A stretch of 18,198 bases of DNA from Syntrophomonas sp. UBA4911 (GCA_002398105.1 DHCD01000037.1:1257-19454), one strand, 5' to 3'; positions 7,194 to 15,487 are shown, counted from the first letter of the stretch. Made by a program: numbers and translations. Notes: a model not told the origin generated them from the letters alone.

Positions 7194-7334
7194 AATACAA
7201 GAATCAACGTAAAAATTAATCTCACTTAATTGAAAGATCAAGGTTATAAAACATCTTGCAGTCAGAAAACTCAGGTATTAAGCGAAAAAGGTCTGATATT
7301 AAAAAGCCCGGTTCTAAAAACAGCCAGAAAAAAC

Positions 7335-7363
7335 TTGCCTGAGATTGAAAAAAAGACTATTCT
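7335..7363 (+). promoter_or_regulatory. sigma-A promoter for the gcv operon
   Basis: TTGCCT (7335-7340) and TATTCT (7358-7363) are 17 bases apart. Transcription from near 7370 would carry the whole riboswitch starting at 7405, which supports the call. Confidence 0.5.
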
Positions 7364-7404
7364 AAAACAAAGAGTTGAACAACAAATTCATATATTCAAA
7401 TGAA

Positions 7405-7515
7405 GGATATGGGAGAGTATCTATATGATACGCCGAAGAGGCAAGCTCCTGATAAATCATGGTCAGGGGTGTAACTTTCAGGCAAAGGGGCCATATCCGG
7501 ATGAAGCCCTGAAGC
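7405..7515 (+). promoter_or_regulatory. glycine riboswitch, single aptamer
   Basis: The conserved core of the gcvT-type glycine riboswitch is clear: GGGAGAG (7411-7417), GCCGAAGAGGCAA (7432-7444) and CTTTCAGGCAAAG (7475-7487). P1 is a perfect 8-bp helix, GGATATGG (7405-7412) with CCATATCC (7491-7498). P2 is GAGAG (7413-7417) with CTTTC (7475-7479). Inner hairpins are GTATC/GATAC (from 7417) and CTCCTGA/TCAGGGG (about 7446-7469). Only one aptamer is present; no second copy is seen on either side. It sits before gcvT and is followed by an intrinsic terminator, so it should act by transcription control, letting the gcv operon through when glycine is bound (known behaviour of the class). Confidence 0.93.
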
Positions 7516-7523
7516 CTTTACGA

Positions 7524-7562
7524 CAGGGAAGAAAATGATATTTTCTTCCCTGTTTTTGTTTT
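7524..7562 (+). terminator. riboswitch-controlled intrinsic terminator
   Basis: CAGGGAAGAAAAT (7524-7536) and ATTTTCTTCCCTG (7540-7552) form a perfect 13-bp stem with loop GAT, followed by a T-rich tract (TTTTTGTTTT). It lies immediately after the glycine aptamer and before gcvT, as expected for the expression platform. Confidence 0.93.
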
Positions 7563-7652
7563 ATTCAGTGTTTCTATCATGTGAAAGGAGGGATCAATTT
7601 AGCAATAGCGCAGTTAATATAGCTGGATACTTTTACGGATAGGAGGAAGAAT

Positions 7653-8756
7653 ATGACTTTGAAAAAGACTCCCGTATATGCAATGCACTTAAAATATCAT
7701 GGAAAAATGGTCGATTTTGGCGGCTGGGATCTGCCGGTCCAATATGAGGGAATCATCAAAGAACACCATCAGGTAAGGTCGAAAGCGGGACTTTTTGATG
7801 TTTCCCATATGGGTGAGATCGACGTCAAGGGTGAAAAGTCCGAGGAGTTTCTTCAGCATCTGGTTACCAATAATGTGAAGAAGATGATCAACAATCAGGT
7901 ACAGTATACACCTATGTGCTATCCCAACGGTGGCGTGGTGGATGATCTTTTAATATACAGATATTCGACCAGCCATTACCTGCTGGTTGTTAATGCGGCT
8001 AATACAGCTAAGGATTACGAATGGATTTTTGAGAATGCTTTCGAAGGAGTAACGGTTAAAAATGTATCTGCCGACTATGTTCAGTTGGCGATTCAAGGCC
8101 CGCTGGCCCAGAAGATCCTGCAAAAGATCTGTGATACCGATCTGGAGCAGATCAAATATTACTATTTCTTGCCGGAAGTGCACCTTGCCGGAATCAGCTG
8201 TCTCATATCCCGGACCGGCTATACCGGAGAAGATGGTATGGAGATATATTTTGCTCCGGAGCATGCTGAAAAACTGTGGGAGGCTATACTGCAGGCCGGC
8301 GGAAATGACATAACCCCTATCGGCCTGGGGGCTCGTGACAGTCTGCGTTTTGAAGCCAAACTGCCGCTCTACGGGCAGGAAATGGATGCTGACATCAGCC
8401 CGCTGGAAGCGGGTCTGGGTTTCTTTGTAAAACTTGATAATGACGACTTTATCGGCAGAGAAGCGTTGATCCGGCAAAAAGCCAGTAAGCCTGGCCGAGT
8501 TCAGGTGGAATTTCAAATGTTGGAACGGGGTATAGCCCGATCTCATTATGAAGTGCAAAAAGACGGGCAGAAAATCGGTTGGGTGACCAGCGGCGCTTTT
8601 GCTCCTTCGCTGGATAAAAATATCGGCCTGGCTCTTATTGACAGAAAGTATGCCGAGGATGGCGGGAAGCTTGACATCATGATACGCAGCAAACCAGTAA
8701 AAGCACAGATTGGCAAGGGCCTGTTTTATCAGAAGAAAACCCGACAGAAGGGATAA
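7653..8756 (+). CDS. gcvT: aminomethyltransferase, glycine cleavage T-protein
   Basis: The 367-residue T-protein takes the aminomethyl group from lipoyl-GcvH and yields NH3 and 5,10-methylene-THF. Typical motifs are FGGWDLPVQY (22-31), LFDVSHMGEI (47-56), GGVVDDLLIYR (93-103) with D98 at the position of the folate-positioning Asp of other T-proteins, NAANTAKDYEWI (114-125), SRTGYTGEDG, and a C-terminal barrel domain ending in IGKGLFYQKK. Length matches the family (about 360-370). The start follows GGAGGA at 7641-7646 with good spacing. It is the first gene of the gcv operon, downstream of the glycine riboswitch. A 163-base gap precedes gcvH. Confidence 0.97.
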   Translation: MTLKKTPVYAMHLKYHGKMVDFGGWDLPVQYEGIIKEHHQVRSKAGLFDVSHMGEIDVKGEKSEEFLQHLVTNNVKKMINNQVQYTPMCYPNGGVVDDLLIYRYSTSHYLLVVNAANTAKDYEWIFENAFEGVTVKNVSADYVQLAIQGPLAQKILQKICDTDLEQIKYYYFLPEVHLAGISCLISRTGYTGEDGMEIYFAPEHAEKLWEAILQAGGNDITPIGLGARDSLRFEAKLPLYGQEMDADISPLEAGLGFFVKLDNDDFIGREALIRQKASKPGRVQVEFQMLERGIARSHYEVQKDGQKIGWVTSGAFAPSLDKNIGLALIDRKYAEDGGKLDIMIRSKPVKAQIGKGLFYQKKTRQKG

Positions 8757-8828
8757 GAAACTGATCTTAAAGAATCACCGGCGCTTAGTATGTGCTGCGC
8801 TTGTCTTTTTATGGCTGCCGGATGGCAT

Positions 8829-8863
8829 CGTCGCTGGGCTGGCGCTCAGAATGACAGGCGGGA
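8829..8863 (+). repeat. degenerate dispersed repeat fragment
   Basis: The segment ends in GCTCAGAATGACAGG. Its reverse complement resembles 15458-15487, which begins TGTCATTCCCAGC. Both sit in intergenic DNA. They look like remnants of a short dispersed element of the GTCATTC...GCGAAG type seen in many bacterial genomes. The rest of the 8757-8919 gap holds only a weak GCGC hairpin followed by a T-rich run (8781-8810). Confidence 0.4.
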
Positions 8864-8919
8864 TTAACATCAGGCAAGACTCTTAAATTAGAACTATTTA
8901 ATAAATGGAGGGATCATTT

Positions 8920-9315
8920 ATGAAGATACAGGAAGGTCTTTATTATTCAGTTGAACACGAATGGCTAAGGGTTGAAGACGACAAGGCGTACGTAGGAATT
9001 ACTGATTTCGCCCAGCAGCATCTGGGAGATATCGTATTTGTAGAACTGCCGGAGCTTGATGAAGCTGTAGAAGCAGGCGGACAGATCGGGGTCATAGAGT
9101 CCGTAAAAGCTGTTTCCAGCATGTTCAGCCCGGTCAGCGGAACTATCATTGAAGTCAACGAGGAGCTGGAGAATGCCCCCGAATTGCTCAATGAAGACCC
9201 CTATGGGCAGCATATAGCCGTAATAAAGATGAATAATACGGCTGATCTGGATGGCTTGCTTAATGAAACTCAGTATAGTGAACTTTGCGAAAAAGAGGAG
9301 CAGGGAGGGGAATAA
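8920..9315 (+). CDS. gcvH: glycine cleavage H-protein
   Basis: This 131-residue lipoyl carrier shuttles the aminomethyl intermediate between the P, T and L proteins. The lipoyl-lysine motif is GVIESVKAVSSMFSP, with K63 as the modification site. The N-terminal YYSVEHEWLRVE and the GITDFAQQHLGDIVFVELP segment are hallmarks of the family. I prefer the ATG at 8920 over the ATG at 8905 because GGAGGGATC at 8908-8916 lies directly before it and the family starts there. The stop is one base before the gcvPA start, so the two are probably translationally coupled. Confidence 0.97.
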   Translation: MKIQEGLYYSVEHEWLRVEDDKAYVGITDFAQQHLGDIVFVELPELDEAVEAGGQIGVIESVKAVSSMFSPVSGTIIEVNEELENAPELLNEDPYGQHIAVIKMNNTADLDGLLNETQYSELCEKEEQGGE

Positions 9316-9316
9316 C

Positions 9317-10636
9317 ATGAGATATACCCCGAATTCAGCTACTGTTGTCCGGAAAATGTTGCAGGATATCGGGTTGGGTTCAATGGCGGAACTTTATGCG
9401 GATATTCCCGATGCCTTAAAGCTCTCCCGCCCGCTTCAACTGGGCGATGGATTGACAGAAATGTCATTGCGCGGACATCTGAAAACAATGGCAGCCAGAA
9501 ATATCAGTGTTGAAGATATGCCCTGTTTTTTAGGCGCCGGGGCTTATGACCACTATATCCCCGCTGTCTTGGAACAAATGTTGCAGCGTTCCGAGTTTTA
9601 CACTGCCTATACGCCGTATCAGCCCGAAATCAGCCAGGGGATTCTGCAGTCAATCTTTGAGTATCAGAGCTTGATCTGCGAGTTGACCGGGATGGAGGTG
9701 GCGAATGCTTCCATGTATGACGGGGCCAGCGCCCTTGCCGAGGCCGGAATTATTGCCTGCAGCGTGACCCGCAAACTCCGGGTTATAGTTTCTGAAACTA
9801 TTCATCCCGAGTATCTGCAGACAATGAAAACCTATGCCAAATCGGGACACATGGAAATCGTTACCGCCCCGGCCAAAGACGGAGTGACTGATGCGGAGGC
9901 GCTTCTGCCCTTAATAGACGGACAGATTGCGGCGCTGGTCGTGCAACAGCCAAACTTCTTCGGCAATCTGGAGGAAATAGGACGGCTGGAGCAAGCCGTA
10001 CATGCCCAAAAAGGCATGTTGATTATGGCTGTTGACCCGATCTCTCTGGGTATTTTAAAAAGTCCCGCAGAGTGGGGGGTAGACATTGTTGCCGGGGAAG
10101 GCCAGAGCCTGGGCAATCCTTTGAGTTTTGGCGGACCTTATCTTGGGTTTATGGCTGTATCAGAGAAGAACATGCGCAAAATGCCGGGGCGGATCGTAGG
10201 TCAGTCCCTGGACAGTGACGGCAAAAGATCATTCGTATTGACCCTGCAAGCCAGAGAACAGCATATACGCAGGGAAAAAGCAAACTCCAATATCTGTTCC
10301 AACGAGGCTCTTAATGCGTTGACCGCCAGCATTTATTTAACCGTGATTGGTCCGCAGGGACTGCGGAAAATTGCGCTGCGCTCACATCAACTGGCGCTCT
10401 ATGCCCGTGACAATCTGCTCAAAAGAGGCTTCAAGATAAAATATGACCAGCCGTTTTTCCGGGAGTTTATTGTTTCCTGCCCAGATCCGGCTGCTATCAA
10501 TGAAAAATTGCTGCAGCATGGAATCATCGGCGGATATGAACTCCAGGACGGGCTTATGCTGGCCTTTACAGAAAAGAGAACCCAATCTGAAATTGATCGA
10601 CTGATTGCTGTACTAGGGGGTGAACTTCATGCCTAA
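9317..10636 (+). CDS. gcvPA: glycine dehydrogenase (decarboxylating) subunit 1
   Basis: This is the N-terminal half of the split P-protein, 439 residues. It works with GcvPB to decarboxylate glycine on PLP and pass the aminomethyl group to GcvH. Recognisable parts are RYTPNSA at the start, FLGAGAYDHYIPAVL, FYTAYTPYQPEISQG, NASMYDGASALAEA, GEGQSLGNPLSFGGPYLG, and REQHIRREKANSNICSNEAL. Like other GcvPA subunits it lacks the PLP lysine, which is in GcvPB. The ATG at 9317 overlaps the gcvH end region and is preceded by GGAGGGG. Its 3' end overlaps gcvPB by 8 bases. Confidence 0.97.
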   Translation: MRYTPNSATVVRKMLQDIGLGSMAELYADIPDALKLSRPLQLGDGLTEMSLRGHLKTMAARNISVEDMPCFLGAGAYDHYIPAVLEQMLQRSEFYTAYTPYQPEISQGILQSIFEYQSLICELTGMEVANASMYDGASALAEAGIIACSVTRKLRVIVSETIHPEYLQTMKTYAKSGHMEIVTAPAKDGVTDAEALLPLIDGQIAALVVQQPNFFGNLEEIGRLEQAVHAQKGMLIMAVDPISLGILKSPAEWGVDIVAGEGQSLGNPLSFGGPYLGFMAVSEKNMRKMPGRIVGQSLDSDGKRSFVLTLQAREQHIRREKANSNICSNEALNALTASIYLTVIGPQGLRKIALRSHQLALYARDNLLKRGFKIKYDQPFFREFIVSCPDPAAINEKLLQHGIIGGYELQDGLMLAFTEKRTQSEIDRLIAVLGGELHA

Positions 10637-12071
10637 ACTTCTTATCGAAAAAAACGTTCCCGGCAGTAATGCTTTTGCCTTGCCGCCCTGTGACCTGAAC
10701 ATGAGTCCTCTGGAGGATTCCATCCCTTCACAATTTTTGCGGCAGGATGCTCCCCGTATACCTGAACTCAGCGAAGTGGAAGCTGTCCGGCATTATACCG
10801 AATTGTCCCATCGTGCTTACGGAGTTGATGACGGATTATATCCGCTGGGTTCCTGCACCATGAAGTACAATCCGAAAATTAATGAATGGGCCGCGCGGTT
10901 GCCGGGGTTCGCTCATGTTCACCCCTATCAGCCGGCGCGTACCGTCCAGGGATGTCTTCAGCTAATGTCCGAGACAGAAAAAATGTTGTGTGAAATAGCC
11001 GGTATGGACCGTTTTACTCTGCAGCCGGCTGCCGGCGCCCACGGTGAAATGACCGGCGCTATGATCATTAAGGCTTATCATACCCACCATCAGGATCATA
11101 AAAGGACTAAGATGCTTATTCCTGATTCGGCTCATGGGACCAATCCAGCCACTACCAATGTGGTGGGTTATAAAGTTGTGGAATTGAAATCAAATGCCGA
11201 CGGACTGATTGACCTGGATGATCTGCGGGCCAAAATGGACGATGAAGTTGCCGGACTAATGCTAACTAATCCCAATACCCTGGGGCTGTTTGAAAAGGAT
11301 ATTGACGAGATCGCGAAAATCGTTCATGGCGGAGGCGGACTTCTGTACTATGACGGTGCCAATCTAAATGCCATAATGGGCGTTGCCCGGCCTGGCGATA
11401 TGGGTTTTGATATTGTTCACGTTAACCTGCACAAGACTTTTTCAACTCCTCATGGCGGAGGCGGGCCGGGATCGGGTCCGGTGGGAGTAAAGGCCTTTTT
11501 GGCTGATTACCTGCCCATGCCGCTGATCAAAAAGGAAGGGGAAGAATATTCCCTGGATTATGACCGCCCTCTTTCCATTGGCCGGGTAAGATCTTTTTAC
11601 GGGAACTTCGGCGTGATCGTCAAAGCCTATGCCTATATCCTGGCACTTGGCAGCGAGGGTATCCGGGATGCCTGTGAACAGGCGGTACTCAATGCCAACT
11701 ATCTGCGAATCAAACTGAGAGATGATTACCACATTCCTTTTGACCGGCTCTGCAAACACGAATTTGTAGCTACATCCCGAAAGCAAATGGAAGAAAGCCA
11801 TATATCCACACTGGACATCGCCAAACGGCTTATGGATTATGGTTACCACCCTCCTACGGTGTACTTCCCGCTGATTGTCAAGGAGGCCCTGATGGTGGAG
11901 CCAACTGAAACGGAAAGCAGAGAGCGGCTGGATGATTTCATTGCCGCCATGCAAAACATTGCCCAGGAGTCCCGGAAGACTCCGGATATTGTTCTCAGCG
12001 CCCCTCATAGCACCGTTATAAAACGCATTGACGAAGTACAGGCAGCTCGTAATCCGATCGTCAGGTGGTAA
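10629..12071 (+). CDS. gcvPB: glycine dehydrogenase (decarboxylating) subunit 2
   Basis: This is the catalytic half of the split P-protein, 480 residues. The PLP-binding lysine is K269 in NLHKTFSTPHGGGGPG. Other family motifs are GLYPLGSCTMKYNPK (69-83), LQPAAGAHGE (131-140), PDSAHGTNPA and YYDGANLNAI. The start is the ATG at 10629 with GGGGGTG just upstream; an in-frame GTG at 10620 lies inside that ribosome binding site and is unlikely. It overlaps gcvPA by 8 bases, which fits equimolar production of the two subunits. Confidence 0.97.
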   Translation: MPKLLIEKNVPGSNAFALPPCDLNMSPLEDSIPSQFLRQDAPRIPELSEVEAVRHYTELSHRAYGVDDGLYPLGSCTMKYNPKINEWAARLPGFAHVHPYQPARTVQGCLQLMSETEKMLCEIAGMDRFTLQPAAGAHGEMTGAMIIKAYHTHHQDHKRTKMLIPDSAHGTNPATTNVVGYKVVELKSNADGLIDLDDLRAKMDDEVAGLMLTNPNTLGLFEKDIDEIAKIVHGGGGLLYYDGANLNAIMGVARPGDMGFDIVHVNLHKTFSTPHGGGGPGSGPVGVKAFLADYLPMPLIKKEGEEYSLDYDRPLSIGRVRSFYGNFGVIVKAYAYILALGSEGIRDACEQAVLNANYLRIKLRDDYHIPFDRLCKHEFVATSRKQMEESHISTLDIAKRLMDYGYHPPTVYFPLIVKEALMVEPTETESRERLDDFIAAMQNIAQESRKTPDIVLSAPHSTVIKRIDEVQAARNPIVRW

Positions 12072-12076
12072 GGAGG
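12070..12076 (+). promoter_or_regulatory. ribosome binding site deciding the lpdA TTG start
   Basis: AAGGAGG (12070-12076) is followed by eight bases and TTG at 12085. It overlaps the end of gcvPB. This fixes the start of lpdA at the TTG; upstream in-frame ATGs would add residues not seen in the family. Confidence 0.75.
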
Positions 12077-12084
12077 AAAAACGA

Positions 12085-13467
12085 TTGCAAGATTTGATCA
12101 TCATTGGAGGCGGCCCCGGGGGATACGTAGCAGCCATCCGGGCCCGCCAGCTGGGAATGAAGGTGGCTTTAATCGAGAAGGAGGCCCTGGGCGGGACCTG
12201 CCTCAACCGGGGATGCATTCCTACCAAAGCCTACTACAAGAATGCAGAGATGCTGCGCAGTCTGTCCAGTATGAGTGAATTCGGCATTGGCGGTATCGCT
12301 GGCTGGGACTTCGATCTGGGAGCAGCCAGGCAGCGCAAGGAAAAGATCGTGCAGAATCTCGTTACCGGAGTCGGTGATCTGCTGAAAGGCAACGGAGTGG
12401 AAGTAATTCGAGGCCAGGCGTCAATCGAATCACCGGGAAAGGTACGGGCAGACGGCCAACTGGTGGAAGGAAAACGTATTCTTATCGCCAGCGGTTCAGT
12501 GAACGCTGAACTGCTCATTCCCGGAAAAGATCTGCCCGGTGTCTTGTCCAGTGACGATATCCTGGATCTTTCCGAAGTCCCTCCCCGTTTGCTCATTATT
12601 GGCGGCGGGGTCATCGGAATGGAGTTTGCCTGTATCTTCCGAGCCTTCGGCAGTAAAGTCACTGTCCTGGAAGCGGCCCCTAATATTTTGGGCAGGCTGG
12701 ACGCGGAACTGGTCAAACGCATGAATGTTTATCTCAAACGGCAGGGTATACAGATCCATACGGATGTAATGGTGCAGGAGATCGTGCCGGCGGAAAATGG
12801 CCTGCGGGTCAATGCCGCAGGTAAAAAAGGAGAGATGATCGCCGATGCTGACATGGTATTGATGGCCACCGGCCGAAGACCCAATACTTCCTGGATCAAC
12901 TTGGATAAGTTGGGTATTGAAACCGACAAAGGTTTTATTACCGTGGACGATAATTTTGAAACTTCGGTTTCAGGAATTTACGCTATTGGCGATATGATCC
13001 CAGGCCCCATGCTGGCTCACCTCGCTTCCAGAGAAGGTGTGGCGGCGGTGGAAAGAATGGCGGGGATGGATAGCCGTCTGGATTATGACGCCGTGCCTGC
13101 CTGTATTTTTACCTTCCCGGAAATTGCTTCGGTCGGCCTCGGCGAAAACGAAGCGCAGGCCCGGGGCATAAACTGCCGGATCGGAAAAAGCCTGCTGGCT
13201 TCCAACGGCAAGGCGATGACCATGGGTGAGAAGGACGGGGTAATCAAAGTCATAGCTGATGAAAAGGAGCGGATTATTGGCTTTCATATCATCGCTCCCC
13301 ATGCCAGCGATCTTATCTTGGAAGCGACCTTGATGGTGCAGGAAGAACTGCATGTCAGCCAGATACTGAATACCATTCACCCCCATCCCACTTTGGGCGA
13401 AGCCTTGCAGGAGGCGGTAATGGATATCCATAAAGAGGCTATCCATTCAATGCCTGCCAGAAGATAA
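12085..13467 (+). CDS. lpdA: dihydrolipoyl dehydrogenase (glycine cleavage L-protein)
   Basis: This 460-residue FAD disulfide oxidoreductase reoxidises dihydrolipoyl-GcvH with NAD+. Seen: the FAD-binding GGGPGG (8-13), the redox pair C39 and C44 in GGTCLNRGCIPTK, a second Rossmann motif IIGGGVIGMEFACIF (NAD), ATGRRPNT, YAIGD, and the C-terminal HPHPTLGEA, with H434/E439 as the catalytic dyad. No lipoyl domain is fused at the N-terminus. It starts 13 bases after gcvPB and completes the glycine cleavage set. The location makes the gcv role likely, though such enzymes can also serve 2-oxo-acid dehydrogenases. No terminator is obvious in the 278 bases after it. Confidence 0.95.
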   Translation: MQDLIIIGGGPGGYVAAIRARQLGMKVALIEKEALGGTCLNRGCIPTKAYYKNAEMLRSLSSMSEFGIGGIAGWDFDLGAARQRKEKIVQNLVTGVGDLLKGNGVEVIRGQASIESPGKVRADGQLVEGKRILIASGSVNAELLIPGKDLPGVLSSDDILDLSEVPPRLLIIGGGVIGMEFACIFRAFGSKVTVLEAAPNILGRLDAELVKRMNVYLKRQGIQIHTDVMVQEIVPAENGLRVNAAGKKGEMIADADMVLMATGRRPNTSWINLDKLGIETDKGFITVDDNFETSVSGIYAIGDMIPGPMLAHLASREGVAAVERMAGMDSRLDYDAVPACIFTFPEIASVGLGENEAQARGINCRIGKSLLASNGKAMTMGEKDGVIKVIADEKERIIGFHIIAPHASDLILEATLMVQEELHVSQILNTIHPHPTLGEALQEAVMDIHKEAIHSMPARR

Positions 13468-13490
13468 TTAACCTGTTCAATAGTTGTGAA

Positions 13491-13625
13491 ATGAATTTTT
13501 ACAGACAGCGGATTATGGATTGGCAAAAACTTATTTGTATTCCTTATCAGCAGGCTGCTTTTGAAAATGTTCCGGACTTCCTGCCTCTTCAAGATTATCT
13601 TCCCGGTCTTGATCAGAGTGGATGA
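13491..13625 (+). CDS. possible 44-codon small ORF (uncertain)
   Basis: An ATG-started frame encodes 44 residues with a natural-looking composition (W11, several aromatic and acidic residues, no low complexity). It has no clear Shine-Dalgarno. I recognise no family. It lies between lpdA and fhs and could be a gene remnant or chance. The remainder of the 13468-13745 gap shows an inverted repeat TGATTA (13681-13686) / TAATCA (13699-13704) and AT-rich DNA where an fhs promoter could lie. Confidence 0.2.
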   Translation: MNFYRQRIMDWQKLICIPYQQAAFENVPDFLPLQDYLPGLDQSG

Positions 13626-13745
13626 TGTCGTTGTTGTTTTGAATATTTTACCTTTACTCTAAAACAGGCGGGAATACTCTTGATTATTTATAAAAATCTA
13701 ATCAGGCAAAATCCTCAGCAATTGATAATAGGAGGAGTGGAGATT

Positions 13746-15413
13746 ATGAAAAATGACATTGAAATTGCGCAAGAAGCAAAAATGCTGCCGATAGCTCAAA
13801 TAGCCCAAGGACTTGGACTGGGTGAAGATGATATCGAACTTTATGGAAAATACAAAGCTAAAGTATCATTGGATGTTTGGGAAAAGGTGAAAAAACAGCC
13901 GTCCGGCAAGTTGATTTTAGTTACCGCGATTACTCCTACACCGGCAGGCGAAGGAAAAACCACCACCACGGTAGGCCTGGGCCAGGCTTTGAACCGGGTA
14001 GGGAAAAAGGCCGTTATTGCGCTGCGTGAGCCTTCCCTGGGCCCCAGCTTTGGAATTAAGGGCGGCGCCGCGGGCGGAGGTTATGCTCAGGTAGTTCCCA
14101 TGGAAGACATCAATCTTCATTTTACCGGAGACATCCATGCGGTTACTACCGCCCATAATCTGCTGGCAGCCATGCTGGATAATCATCTTCACCAGGGCAA
14201 CCATTTAAATATTGATCCCCGGCAGGTAGTTTTACGTCGGGTGATGGACTTGAATGAAAGAGCTTTACGCAATATCGTCCTGGGCCTGGGCGGTAAAATC
14301 AACGGTGTTCCGCGCGAATCAGGTTTTGACATAAGCGTGGCCTCAGAAGTTATGGCGGCTTTATGTCTGGCAACTGATTTGATGAATCTTAAAGAGAGGT
14401 TCAAGAGAATTGTAGCGGCTTATACCTATGACGGCAAGCCGGTCACGGCAGACGACCTGAAAGCAGCCGGAGCGATGGCTTTGTTAATGAAGGATGCCAT
14501 AAAACCAAACCTGGTGCAAACCCTGGAGAATACTCCGGCCTTTATTCACGGAGGGCCATTTGCCAACATTGCCCATGGGGCCAACAGTATCATGGCCACC
14601 CGGCTGGGATTGAAACTGGCAGATTATACCGTAACGGAAGCCGGATTCGGTGCTGACCTGGGAGCGGAGAAATTCATGGACATTGTCTGCCGTTACGGAG
14701 ATATGAAACCGGATGCCATAGTTCTGGTGGCTACTATCCGGGCATTGAAAAATCACGGGGGAGTTCCCAAGCAATTATTGAATGAAATAAACATGCAGGC
14801 TTTGGAAGAAGGGGCTGCCAATCTCGAAAAACATTTGGAGAACATCCAAAAATACGGGGTCCCGGTAGTAGTTGCCTTAAATGAGTTTCCCACCGATACT
14901 CAGGAAGAGATTGATCTTATTATAAAAAAATGCTCTGCCCTGGGTGCCCAGGTATCCTTGTCCCAGGTATGGGAAAAGGGCGGAGCAGGAGGAGAAGATC
15001 TGGCTCGCATGGTTATCAGAGCGGCTGAGGCTCCCAATGCTTATAAACCCCTGTATGACTTGGATTTGCCCCTTAAAGCGAAAATAGAAAAAATTTGCAC
15101 CGAAATCTACGGAGCAGATGGGGTAAGCTACGCCAGCGATGCCGATAAACAATTGAAGAGATTTACGGAAATGGGCTATGGACAATTACCGGTCTGTATT
15201 GCCAAAACCCAATATTCCTTATCCGATAATGCTGATCTGAAAGGACGGCCCCGGGGATTTACCGTCACCATTCGGGAAGCAAAGCTTTCAGCCGGAGCCG
15301 GCTTCATAGTTGCTCTGACCGGAACTATTATGACCATGCCCGGTTTGGGAAAGACCCCGGCGGCGGAAATGATAGATATCAAAGCGGATGGAGAAATCGT
15401 CGGGTTGTTTTAA
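13746..15413 (+). CDS. fhs: formate--tetrahydrofolate ligase
   Basis: This 555-residue enzyme interconverts formate + THF + ATP and 10-formyl-THF + ADP + Pi. Visible landmarks are the N-terminal IEIAQEAKMLPIAQIA, the P-loop TPTPAGEGKTT (63-73), REPSLGPSFGIKGGAAGGGY (94-113), EDINLHFTGD, and the C-terminal ITGTIMTMPGLGKTP-like segment. Length is typical. The ATG at 13746 follows GGAGGAGTGGAG (13731-13742); the frame is open upstream but the family begins here. It is known from acetogens and purinolytic and amino acid-fermenting clostridia, where it can run toward ATP and formate. Next to gcv and folD, it probably handles the C1 unit from glycine. Confidence 0.97.
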   Translation: MKNDIEIAQEAKMLPIAQIAQGLGLGEDDIELYGKYKAKVSLDVWEKVKKQPSGKLILVTAITPTPAGEGKTTTTVGLGQALNRVGKKAVIALREPSLGPSFGIKGGAAGGGYAQVVPMEDINLHFTGDIHAVTTAHNLLAAMLDNHLHQGNHLNIDPRQVVLRRVMDLNERALRNIVLGLGGKINGVPRESGFDISVASEVMAALCLATDLMNLKERFKRIVAAYTYDGKPVTADDLKAAGAMALLMKDAIKPNLVQTLENTPAFIHGGPFANIAHGANSIMATRLGLKLADYTVTEAGFGADLGAEKFMDIVCRYGDMKPDAIVLVATIRALKNHGGVPKQLLNEINMQALEEGAANLEKHLENIQKYGVPVVVALNEFPTDTQEEIDLIIKKCSALGAQVSLSQVWEKGGAGGEDLARMVIRAAEAPNAYKPLYDLDLPLKAKIEKICTEIYGADGVSYASDADKQLKRFTEMGYGQLPVCIAKTQYSLSDNADLKGRPRGFTVTIREAKLSAGAGFIVALTGTIMTMPGLGKTPAAEMIDIKADGEIVGLF

Positions 15414-15457
15414 ACGATGTCCTGCTTGTTGAGGGGTTTGCATGATTCCAACCATCA

Positions 15458-15487
15458 GCATGTCATTCCCAGCTTGAGCGAAGAATT
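15458..15487 (-). repeat. degenerate dispersed repeat fragment
   Basis: TGTCATTCCCAGC followed by TTGAGCGAAG is similar, in reverse complement, to the fragment at 8829-8863. It lies in the fhs-folE gap and shares the TGTCATTC core. I take the two as decayed copies of one short dispersed element. Confidence 0.4.

Larger units (their letters stand above)
6868..7652. other. divergent control region between the kinase operon and the gcv operon
   Basis: The nearly 785 bases hold no convincing gene. Minus-strand side: a leader of about 245 nt with an inverted repeat GCTTTAC (6902-6908) / GTAAAGC (6917-6923), and a promoter at 7120-7148. Centre: a 12-base-arm inverted repeat at 7157-7193, then an AT-rich stretch to about 7330 with no recognised site. 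Plus-strand side: a promoter at 7335-7363, the glycine riboswitch with its terminator (7405-7562), and a 90-base gcvT leader. Confidence 0.7.

Noticed and set aside
7198..7404. A possible first glycine aptamer upstream of the clear one
   Set aside because: No GCCGAAG-like or CAGGCAAAG-like core is present; the stretch is AT-rich and contains the promoter.
7950..8558. A 202-codon open frame on the minus strand
   Set aside because: It lies wholly inside gcvT, has no ribosome binding site and no recognisable family; it is the shadow of a conserved gene.
8781..8810. A terminator or attenuator between gcvT and gcvH
   Set aside because: The GCGC/GCGC stem is only four pairs with a mismatch next to it, although a T-rich run follows; too weak to call.
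11442..12227. A 261-codon open frame on the minus strand across gcvPB and lpdA
   Set aside because: Both genes on the plus strand are beyond doubt and the antisense product shows no family motif.
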